In this document: positions 10,326 to 19,358 of the stretch, piece by piece
How the letters are laid out: each line of letters opens with the position of its first letter
Numbering within the stretch: the first letter of the stretch is position 1
Assembly (NCBI GenBank): GCA_030549205.1
Contig: JAUKTV010000001.1
Location: 1,550,001 to 1,614,000 of the forward strand
Length of the DNA: 64,000 nt
Direction: 5' to 3'
From: Apiosordaria backusii
Taxonomy: Eukaryota > Ascomycota > Sordariomycetes > Sordariales > Lasiosphaeriaceae
Notes under the pieces: model-generated
Databases searched by the model: none
What the model was told of the DNA's origin: nothing
Seen by the model: the letters and a program-made list of their open reading frames with translations, nothing else
Program-made: the position numbers and the translations under genes

Positions 10326-13300
10326 TGGTGGTTATCCGGTTCGAAGGGTTGGTATTCGAGGACTTGCTCGAATTGACAATGGATCGGCGCCGGAACCAGC
10401 CAACACACGCCCTATTGCGCGCAGTGAGCGCGGATAGTACCGAGTCGCAAGTAGAAACAGGCTCTCTAGAAGAGCAGTGGGCTTTTATCGGAGCATTCAG
10501 GTGCGGGACGAATAAGCTGGAACGGCAGAAGCAACTATCGCGAGCGTGTCGAGGGTCGATGCGTCGGTGGTGGTGTGCGATTGAATAGGTAGTGGTGGGG
10601 AAGTCGCGACGAGGAGCGGACCGTGTGGATTTTAGATAGCGTGTGGCTTGCAAGGAGCGTAGGCAGTTGGAGTTGTTATTGTAAAGGAGCGAATGAATAG
10701 GTTTTCGTTAATGAGCGACATGAAATGACAGAAGTGTATTGTGGAAAGATGTCCTGTCGAGAATGGCAGGGAAGACGGCCGAGGACGACCGTGACTATCT
10801 CTCTCGCGTTGCCGGAGTGTGGGACGAGGACAAGGGCCAGGAAAAAGGAGCTTGCGGGCGTAACAGCAGGCCTCCTAGCGTGAGCCGAAGCGATGGATGG
10901 ATGGATGCAAGAAATGGACCAAAAGATTGACTCCAGGGGGGCAAAAGGTGTGTGGGTTTTGTTTACCCTGTCGATGGATATTGACTCTGGCGATTGCGAA
11001 ACTGTCAAAAGTCAAGACAAGGTCGGGGAAGTGCGAGTGTCGGTCGGTGGTGCCAGGAGCGGTGTCAGTGTACAGGTGGGCGCTGTGCTGTGCTGTGGTG
11101 GTGACACTGCCCTGTGCTGAGTGAGAGCTGAAGGGTCTCGTCTTCCACTGTGCACTGTGCCGTTCGCTGACAGCGTCGCGCGTGTGAATGAAAGTCCAAG
11201 TCGAGTCGAGGGATGAGCGGGCCAGTATTCCGGAATTGCAGACACGGCTTGCTCTCATGGGACGAACGAGTGCAACAGGACGGCGGTGGACGGTGAACTG
11301 TTTTTTTGCACAACAACTGTCGGGTCGCTGGCTGCGTGTGAGAGGAGGGTCCGCTGTGCGCTCTGGGAAATGGGTCCGTTCTCTTAGCATGAATCACTGG
11401 GGCCGGGGTGTCCTCGAGAAAAACGATAGGGGACCCAATTTCGCTAGTGATTCGGAGTAACGCTGCTCTTTCTTGAGCGCAATTTGGGCTTAGATGTGTG
11501 AGAGACCAGGGTTGTAGAAGAAATGTCACCGTCGCTCCAAGAAGAAAGATCTGAAGCTGTCACGCTGATACCGGAGGTTCGGCGAGATGTTTTGGTTCTC
11601 GAGTCGTCCCAAACAACCGTTGCGGTTTGCGGATAATAATCACCAGCCTTCAACAACTTCTCCCGTCGTTACGGGCTGCCTGGCTCCGCATATATCCGCA
11701 TGTGCTATTACTGTTGAATATTGACGAGGGGAGAGAGACAGAGAATCACATCCACAACCTGTGGGCTCGCAACTTGGGAACTCGGCTGTTGCCAAGGGCT
11801 GTTTTGATAAGGGCCAATGACATCTCCCGCCAGAGAAACATTGCAGCAAGCGCGATGCTTCTCCTCAGTTGCCAGCACACACCGTTCAGTGGTCAGTGGC
11901 TGGTGATCCCCGCCAGGCCCCCGCACCCAACATGAGAAGTCAGAACGGTTTTCCACTCGGTAAAGTTGGTGGCCGTCGGTGGCTTGAAAGATTTGCGGGG
12001 GAGGACGGGTCATGACGGTAACGAGTGGAATTTCAGACGAAACCTGAAGGGTGGTCCGTTGCCAAACTCGTGGCCGGGCTTGGCTGCCCCAAGAGGCGGG
12101 AGCGGGAGCTTCATCAAGCTCTCATGTTTCAGGAACTGCAATCCATCATCATGCTGCCCTGCCCTGCTTCGCCAGCAGAACTGCACACCTGCTGCACACA
12201 ACGACGCCGAATTTCACGAAAGAATCGAGAGAGGGCGTTCCCAATAATGCCTCGTACTAAACTACTAATTTACCAGTTCACATCGGCGGGCCCCACACGC
12301 TCACCCTGGCTTCCTTTCCCGATCACAAGTCTTCTTCTGCCAAGACGCCATTTTACTCCATTTTCACCACCACACGATGGCATCTTGATATTGTTGGAGC
12401 AGCTCAAATGAGACAACCGCCGTACGGCCTCTCGGCATTCCGGGCGACGCAGCAACGGCCAAACCGCTTATTTTTCTCGTCGTGATTACCAATCTCGGAG
12501 CAGCACACCGTCGTAATGTATTGTGGTGTATGGTGCCTATACCAGACGCATGTTTCGTCCAGCTCAGCAGCCTGCAGGTGGGTGGGTGGTGTGGCAGCGG
12601 ATTGGATGTGCAGGTACGTTTCCTTTTTGGACGTCGAATCACCTTTTTTGGTGTCTCTTGGTTTTCCGCTAGGCTACACACTGCGTTTCTGACGTTCTAG
12701 AAACCTGCAGCTTTATCTGTCATACCTCGAGATTCCGAGATGCTCTGTTAATCTCCGAGGTACCGGCTACACACAGGTCTCCCCTGGTTCACAGCCAAAT
12801 TCGAGTCCGGTTTTCCCGATTTCCTCAGAGCTGCGTCTGTGCGACACCCAATGAGCAACTCTGTGTCTGAGTGCCCTCCAATCCGATAGTGGTGGCACCG
12901 CAAGCTCATTATCATGATTGGAGATATCTACAAAGTGGAATAGCCTGAACTCGATCTTGCCAGCGCGTCTGCTCACAGCCCTTTGTGAGCTGTGAAAATC
13001 TCCTCAGAACTGCGTCACGCAAGTAGTGTTGCATTCTCATCTACCGCGAATATCGAATATCTGCGGGCTGCAAATAGACTGTCATGACGCTCAATGACAC
13101 AAACGACAAGACACCACAACACGAAGGCGGCGCTACTTCAGCCTCGCCTCCAGCCGCTAGCTACCAAGGCAGTGGGTGAACGGCACCACACGCTGAAACT
13201 CAGCTCGATGAAAGGTCAAGATGACAAACAGCAGACGCCCAGGCTGGCCCTGTTCGTTTATCAGCAGATTTCGTATCGATTGTTGCTGGCGCTGGCGATG

Positions 13301-14408
13301 AACACGACCTATCGTCCTATCAAACCAGCAAACCACATGTTGATCTGAAGACGCCCCAACACAACGGATCATCTCCGCAAGTCCAATCGTTACCAGATTC
13401 TTCACTTCCCCATCAACTTCCCAACCCCTCCAAAATCTTAACCCATGATGTCCACCCCTCCACGGCGTCCTTACCGAGGGGCCGGTGGTTGGGTCTATGG
13501 ACGGAGCTAGCTGTCTTGAGGAAGCCCGGGGTCCGGGCGAGCCGGGGGCAAGCATCATGGGCCCCGGAAGCTCCCCCGGTTCGACAAATCCTTCCATAGC
13601 AATCGATCACCGCGCACGTGTGGTGGGTACGGATAGGATCAGGTGTGTCAACTTCAAGGTGTGCACGCCGGAATCAAAACACGAACTCTCATTTCACCTC
13701 ACCTTATTATCCACTCCCTCCATGCTGTGTAAGCGGTCCTCATTCGTCTCAGAAGAGAAGAAACCACGAAACTCAACACCAAACGCGGAGTGTGATCTGC
13801 CTCAGGTTTGGACGACACCAACGAAACATAAAACACAACAGGCATGGTTTGAGGAGACACACTCCACTTGCCCACGGTCCGGCCGACAACGACAGAGTAA
13901 CTCTGTAAAACCGTTGGATTGTCCCCGCAAATTCGACTTGTTCTAAAAGCGACCGAGGAGTTTATGCGAGCGGGGACATTCTCAAGCCTAGGACTTTTCC
14001 GTGCTCTATTTGGAACGGCTCGAGATGGGAACATCGCCGTTTCTTATGCGTCACACAACCCCTCTGCCATCTGGTTGGCGGGTTTTGGCTCCCGTCACAA
14101 AAAAGAAAGGCAATGCCTCCTGCTGATACTTGATATTAACAGGATGTCTCCTGCGTTGCGGTTTCTCTCCCCTTTTTTCTGCGTCAGTCACCCACAGATC
14201 ATCACCTCTGAGCAAGGTAAATGCCCGATTGGTTCCCGACTTTCACAGCTGGTCCCGGGTGGCTGGCAGTCGGGTTTCCAACTGCCGCTACCAAAAAGAT
14301 TATCAAAACGCTCGCCAAGATTTTTGGCGACGCTTCTCAAACAGACAAAAGCTCCACCACCACAACCCACAAAAATGCCCTCGAAAAATCAAAAAGAAAG
14401 TTACAAAC
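10326..14408. other. 4.1-kb gene-free interval upstream of the Ime2-like kinase
   Basis: No conserved reading frame was found on either strand. The longest frames are about 110-180 residues and mostly show no family resemblance. A 16-bp direct repeat with one mismatch (12822-12837 and 13001-13016, TCCTCAGARCTGCGTC) suggests an old local duplication. The interval could carry a long promoter, a long 5' leader or a non-coding transcript for the kinase gene. None of these can be shown from sequence. Confidence 0.5.
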
Positions 14409-14413
14409 AAAAA
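14409..14413 (-). terminator. Pol III T5 terminator of the 5S gene
   Basis: Five T residues on the minus strand directly follow the 3' end of the 5S rRNA gene, as expected for RNA polymerase III termination. Confidence 0.8.
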
Positions 14414-14531
14414 CATACAACACCAGGGATTCCCCAGTGGTCACCCACCTGAGTACTAGTCTAGCGATTAGCTGTTTATCTAGGGGAGAGCGGACGGGAT
14501 CCCGAGCTTTCAGCTATCTATGGTCGTATGT
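14413..14531 (-). rRNA. 5S ribosomal RNA, dispersed single copy
   Basis: The minus strand gives a 119-nt 5S rRNA beginning ACATACGACC and ending GGTGTTGTATGT. These ends pair as helix I with one G-U wobble. The loop C core ATCCCGTCCGCTC and the internal promoter/helix IV block GTACTCAGGTGGGTGACC are present. Helix II is formed by GATAGCTG with CAGCTAATC, including the usual bulged base. A T5 terminator follows immediately. A lone 5S gene between protein-coding genes is the arrangement known from Neurospora and relatives. The sequence outside the conserved loops differs from the common isotype as I remember it (see findings). Confidence 0.93.
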
Positions 14532-14554
14532 GCTTTGTGGTGGTGAAAACAGTG

Positions 14555-14560
14555 TTTATG
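14555..14560 (-). promoter_or_regulatory. TATA-like element upstream of 5S gene
   Basis: The minus strand reads CATAAA at about -24 to -29 from the 5S start. Neurospora 5S genes are known to need an upstream TATA-like element near this position as well as the internal promoter. Confidence 0.5.
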
Positions 14561-14914
14561 TGAGGGCATCATGACGTGTGTCAATAAATGGGAAGTTCAA
14601 GGGTTAGGGTTGGGAGCAGAAACCCAGGGTCCAAGCAACCTCATGCTTCAAGATGCGAAAGTCAAAACTAAACAACAAACTTTCCATTTTCATCGATTTA
14701 AAAGACAATCTTTACGAAGTCAAACCCATGATACTAAATCTATACTCTTTTCTGATGAAATGAGTGCTGGTCTCTTTTAATCGCAAGCCTGGCTTTTTAC
14801 GCTTTGTCTCTTGCATAAGTGGCATCCACTCTCACTTACCCGCGATTCGATCTCACTCATCTCATTCACATCTACACCTTACACACATTTTCACACTCAC
14901 CTTTCTCATTCAAA
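14561..14914. other. Intergenic spacer between 5S and Rrn9-like gene
   Basis: This is the likely promoter and leader of the Rrn9-like gene. It ends in a C/T/A-rich stretch (CACACTCACC type) just before the ATG, typical of fungal leaders. No other feature was seen. Confidence 0.5.
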
Positions 14915-16906
14915 ATGGACTTTTCCTCCTCCTCCCAACAACTCCCACCCTCTTACCAACCTCCCCTCAAAAGACCAGCCTCTCACATCTCATCCGACGA
15001 CGACGACCTCGCCCCACAAGACGAACATGCCCACCACCCAGATTACTTCCCCGAAGAAGAAAACAACGGCATCAACAACCCATCCGCCATTGCAGTTGAA
15101 CAAAAAGAATGGCGCGACCTCTCCACCCCCTCCCTCGCCTCAGCAGCCTCAGACGACCTCCACGAGCGCAGGCCTAACAGGTGGAGCGGCAACCCCTCCA
15201 CCTGGCGGACGTGGACGAGAAATGAACGAAAAACGTGGGAGTCGATGGAGAATGTGAGGAGGGGGGATTTAGCGGTGCATTTGTATAATGCTTTTGCTTT
15301 GAAGAAGGGGGTTAGGAAGGCGCCGGAGGAGAGGTTTTTCGGTGGTAGTCGTAGGGAAGGCCAGCAGCAGCAGCAGCAGAGTCAAGGGGGGGGATGGAAT
15401 GTGGGGAGACAGTGGGTTGCTTGGCCTTTGGGGGTGGGGGAGGTTCCCGGGGATGAGGTGTTGGATTTGGAGGCTGATGATGGGAATCAGGGATTTACTT
15501 TTAGGAAAGAGGATGATGGGGAGAAGTATGCGGGGACGAATTTGGAGGGGGAGGTTTCGGCTGCTGTGCTGAGGTTGGCGAAGGAGAGGTTTTATAGGAG
15601 GGTTAAGGGGTGGGAAAGGGAGGATAAGGGAGATGAGGAAGGGGAAGGGGATGTGGTGCAGTCGATTGAACAGGATGGTGAAGAAGGTGGTGTTGGGGAC
15701 GAGGAGGATGATGACGACTTGGATGTGGAAACGGGGTTTGATACTGCTGCGGGGGATTACGACACGGATGCCACTGGTGCTGCCTCAGTAAAGGGAGGAA
15801 ATAAAAGAAGGATGTCGACTACGGCAAAAGCCGAAGCGACATTCACGCCCGTCTTGTCTGCAGATGATGATCGGAACTACGCGCTCGTGCGGCCTGCTGC
15901 GAGGAGGATCATGGGGCAGTTGGACAAGACGCTTACGGTGCTGCACCACGCAAGAGCTGCCGCCGTGACGGACATCTACGGGTTTGATACCGATGAAGAG
16001 GATGACTCCGAGGCCGAGGGGGATGAAAGGGCACGCAATAGCATGATGGATGTTGATGAAAGACCAGGCCGTAAGAGACCACGTGGCCGATCGAGGGCAG
16101 GAAGCCGACCAAGAAGATTCAGATTTAGGTCAAGATCAAGGTCAAGTTCAAGCGACTCTTCAACAGGAAGCAACGTGTCGACCAAGATTTCCCGAATTGG
16201 TTTGCAAAACTGGCGGGACGTCCTCGGCGCAGCTGCGCTTGCTGGCTTCTCGCCGGAGGTCATTGCCCGAGCAACACAGCGTTGTTCTAATCTATTCAAC
16301 GAGGAGATGGTGATGCACACGCTTCCAGAGCAAGCAGTCACCTCAGACAAGCCAGCGATCCAAACCGTACGCTACCAACCAAAACTGTCTGGGTCTCCAA
16401 GTATTGTATCGGATGATGATGACTACGAATACAACGAGCAACTCCTTGCTCACCGTCGAACCATCAGTCGCCAGTCTACTGCTGCTCTCACAACAGGGCC
16501 CGCCAATGCTCCAGCGCCAGCAGCAAAAAGAGCAGGTACACCAGCTGCTCCATCCAGAAGAAGCAGGTCGGCCACACCTGGCGGCGGAGGGCCTCATCTC
16601 TGCCCATTCATCGATTGCGGTCGGGCTGCGGAAGGGTTTTCTAGAAAGGCCAACCTCCAGAGGCACATAAGGCTTGTACACCACAATGCGGCGCAGCCAG
16701 TGCAGACTACAGACCACGAAGAAGACAGCGAGGACGAATTGGTAGGAGGGGTTCACACTGATGGGTTTTTGCAGCCCATTAAAATCAGGAAGGGATGGAG
16801 AGGTGATGATACTGCCCAACGACAGCGGAAGTTCAGGACGAAGCCTCGTGTTGGCAGTCGTGATACTGATGATGAGGATAATGATCATGACCGGGATTCT
16901 CGGTAG
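14915..16906 (+). CDS. Rrn9-like RNA Pol I initiation factor with C2H2 finger
   Basis: The likely product is 663 residues without introns. Residues about 86-130 contain a W-rich block ending GDLAVHLYNAFALKKG, which resembles the Rrn9 domain of the RNA polymerase I upstream activation factor. A single C2H2 zinc finger lies near 562-590 (C-x4-C...H-x4-H, reading PFIDCGRAAEGFSRKANLQRH). Between them are acidic and Arg/Ser-rich segments (RSRAGSRPRRFRFRSRSRS), which suits a nuclear protein. The ATG at 14915 follows a leader-like stretch; the frame is open upstream to 14819 but only through a GTG, so the ATG is preferred. Codon third positions change abruptly from C-rich to G-rich near 15180. The Rrn9 assignment is from a remembered motif, and a general C2H2 regulator is the alternative. 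Confidence 0.62.
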   Translation: MDFSSSSQQLPPSYQPPLKRPASHISSDDDDLAPQDEHAHHPDYFPEEENNGINNPSAIAVEQKEWRDLSTPSLASAASDDLHERRPNRWSGNPSTWRTWTRNERKTWESMENVRRGDLAVHLYNAFALKKGVRKAPEERFFGGSRREGQQQQQQSQGGGWNVGRQWVAWPLGVGEVPGDEVLDLEADDGNQGFTFRKEDDGEKYAGTNLEGEVSAAVLRLAKERFYRRVKGWEREDKGDEEGEGDVVQSIEQDGEEGGVGDEEDDDDLDVETGFDTAAGDYDTDATGAASVKGGNKRRMSTTAKAEATFTPVLSADDDRNYALVRPAARRIMGQLDKTLTVLHHARAAAVTDIYGFDTDEEDDSEAEGDERARNSMMDVDERPGRKRPRGRSRAGSRPRRFRFRSRSRSSSSDSSTGSNVSTKISRIGLQNWRDVLGAAALAGFSPEVIARATQRCSNLFNEEMVMHTLPEQAVTSDKPAIQTVRYQPKLSGSPSIVSDDDDYEYNEQLLAHRRTISRQSTAALTTGPANAPAPAAKRAGTPAAPSRRSRSATPGGGGPHLCPFIDCGRAAEGFSRKANLQRHIRLVHHNAAQPVQTTDHEEDSEDELVGGVHTDGFLQPIKIRKGWRGDDTAQRQRKFRTKPRVGSRDTDDEDNDHDRDSR

Positions 16907-17498
16907 TGATTTGCATAACTACATAGTGTACGAGCTGGCGTTATGCACCTTTACGGTACTTCGGTTTCGGTTTCGCTCCCGTGGCTCCTCCCAACGCCTC
17001 AATGAGGGCAATGCTGAATTGACAGTATGTAAGCTTAATTGACGGCGCGGATCTGGCGTTGACGTTTCAGAAGCTGAACCAATTAGCTGGTATCCCAAAT
17101 GGCATTATCGTGGGTCTAGTCTAGATCCCTGCCCTATTTGGATTTTCGTCTTTCAGTCTAAGACAGCCGCCCCCTGCTGTGATACCATTTTGGGAGTGGC
17201 CATTGGCCGTGGAAGTTGTGATATGTGATGCGGCTGGCTGAGGATGCAAACCCCATGGAAGTCCGTCGCGGTAAATGAATCTAGAACTTGGGATCAAAAA
17301 TGTTCCTTGTGCCCAACTGCGAGGACGCTGTGTCCTGTGTGCATACGCGTCATTCGGATCAGCACGGAGGTGATCATGTTAGTTGACTATCCTCACTTCT
17401 GTCGGTAAGATCACTCGATTGAGTGACTTCTAAAATCTTCAATTGAAATCTGCCTTTGGCTTCTCGTCACTCCTTTATATGTTTTTTCGTTGCTAGCG
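16907..17498. other. Intergenic spacer
   Basis: Terminator side of the Rrn9-like gene and promoter of the DUF5672 gene, which lie head to tail. No coding, RNA or repeat feature was recognised. Confidence 0.5.
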
Positions 17499-18710
17499 AT
17501 GTCGTCGTTTTTGTCCAGGCCGGGCGGCGGTCCCAGAGCGGAGCTGTTGCTCCTCGTGATGGTGGCCTGTATGTTGCTTGTGACCTATTCGTCCTTGCAA
17601 TCAGCCCGATCGGAGGTTTGTTCACCTAGTGTACCTTACTTTTTTTTGTGTCGTCCGTTTCTTTAACATCTATGCCAGGCTGCTGACAAGGTCCCGCTGA
17701 AGGAGGAATCGGTCCTCGATCTTCATCAATATCTGGTGGTGACGACGAGCTCAGACAGCAGCCTTACGACCACCACCACGACCATCATTCAGATCACAAC
17801 CGCCTCTCCTTTACCAGAACCGACAACGATCGAAATCGATGCAGACACTCTTCCAAGTCCAGAGCCGAGCCTGGAACCCGGCCCCAGCGCACCTCTCGAT
17901 AACGAGACCGATAATACGTCAACAGATCTTGGTATCCTAGACGACGACCTCTCCTTCCATCCACTGGACCCAGCTCCTGCCTCGAACAAAATCTTCAAAG
18001 CAGTCCTCATCGAAACCTCACTCACCTCGCCCTCCCTAATCCCCATCCTCCTCCACTTCTCCTCCGTCCTCCCGCCTCACTGGTCCCTGGTGATCTTCAC
18101 CTCCCCCAACAACTTCACCCTCCCCCATTCCGTCGCCTTCCGCAACTTGCTGTCAAGCAAACGCCTCGACATCCGCTTCCTACCCAAAAACGTCACCTTC
18201 ACCAACAGCGCCTCCGTCTCCACCTTTTTGGCATCATCCGACGGCTGGCTCTGGAACCAATTGATCGACGCAGAACGAGTGCTGCTCTTTCAGCTAGACA
18301 GCATCATCTGCGCCAACTCCATCGCCACAGTCGACGACTTTGTCAAGTGGGACTTTGTGGGCGCGCCGATCAACAGGACGTACGGGGAGGGGTACAATGG
18401 GGGGTTGTCGCTGCGGAACCCGAGGCTGTTTTTGGAGGTGGTCAAGGAGGTGAATTACACACAGGGGTTTGAAGATCAGTGGTTTTATAAACGGTTGAAA
18501 GAGAGGAGGGAAAGCGGGGATTACAGGGTTAGGTTGCCCGGGGTGGAGGAGGCGGGAAGGTTTGCGGTTGAGACGCTTTGGGGGGAGAGGCCGTTGGGGT
18601 ATCACCAGCCGCAGAGGTGGTGGCGGGGGAAGGAGGATGGTGAGAGGATGAGGGAGATTGAGGAGTGGTGTCCGGAGGTGGGAATGTTGATTGGGAGGAG
18701 GGCAAGGTAG
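17499..18710 (+). CDS. DUF5672 type II membrane protein, putative glycosyltransferase
   Basis: Exons 17499-17615 and 17679-18710 (63-bp intron, GTTTGT...CCAG) give 382 residues. Residues 1-15 are short and basic, and about 16-33 form one hydrophobic anchor (LLLLVMVACMLLV). A Thr/Pro/Ser-rich stalk follows, the usual layout of a Golgi type II enzyme. The lumenal part (about 110-330) matches the DUF5672 family, with VLLFQLDSIIC, WDFVGAPI and YNGGLSLRNPRLFLEV; the D in FQLDS may act like the metal-binding aspartate of GT-A enzymes. The family has no firmly known substrate, though it is annotated near glycosyltransferases. The small first exon is supported by the anchor it adds and by exact phase. 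Codon bias changes from C-rich to G-rich near 18345. Confidence 0.8.
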
Positions 18711-18880
18711 TTTTTTGGGGGGGTTTCTTTTGTTTGTGTACCGAGTGATTTTTTGGAGTTCAAAAGAGGGTTGAAAGGGAGAGATCATAATATCTCGTTT
18801 TTGTTCATGGTGAAGGGGTAGAATGAAGCATAAGACAGGTTGCTTTCGGCGTTGAGCATTGGATTTAGACGCTTGTCTGG
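18711..18880. other. 3' flank of DUF5672 gene
   Basis: Short A/T-rich 3' region leading to the left edge of the MITE-like element. The pentamer TCTGG at 18876-18880 is the left flanking duplication. Confidence 0.5.
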
Positions 18881-19093
18881 CACGTTGTGGACAAAAGAAT
18901 AGAGACTGCTGCATAAAACAAAGCTCTTAAAAGATAGTGAATAGGCCTTTAAAGATAGTCGCAAGGCCTTAAAAGTAATTAATAGGCATTCCAATTACGT
19001 CCGAACGCCTAGTAAATCATCGTTAAGACGTATCGACTATCTTTTGACGCCTTTGCTCTAAGTTGGAGTCTCTATTTTTTTGTCCACGTCGTG
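18881..19093. mobile_element. MITE-like element with 27-bp terminal inverted repeats
   Basis: The left end reads CACGTTGTGGACAAAAGAAT then AGAGACT. The right end, reverse-complemented, reads CACGACGTGGACAAAAAAAT then AGAGACT. That is 24 of 27 matching bases. The 213-bp unit is A/T-richer than its surroundings and has no reading frame. Internally it holds an inverted pair of AAAGATAGTCG (about 18950-18960 and 19033-19043). TCTGG lies directly outside both ends (18876-18880 and 19094-19098), and TGTCTGG overlaps both flanks, so the target duplication is 5 bp or slightly more. This is a non-autonomous DNA transposon structure. The superfamily is uncertain; the CA start could suit hAT-like elements, which usually make 8-bp duplications. 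Confidence 0.8.
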
Positions 19094-19358
19094 TCTGGTA
19101 ATACATAAAATGAAGTAGAAACCACATTCATGCAAGATGAAGTCTAATATTTATGTTACTGAATCCGACTTTGGAAATGGAGTGCTAATGTTACATTTAA
19201 GCCGCAAGATCATGTAAGGGAGCCGAGCCCACTGTAGGTAAGGTAAGAAGGATTCGGCACATTTGTACCGACATCGCCGACCCGCTCCAAAAAATCTCCA
19301 AACCACCATTTTTCCGAACAGGCCGCCATGCCATGACGTGACGTGCGACGGGGGAACA

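Noticed and set aside
13485..13600. GGTTCGACAA at about 13574 considered as a tRNA box B.
   Set aside because: No acceptable box A at proper distance and no cloverleaf pairing.
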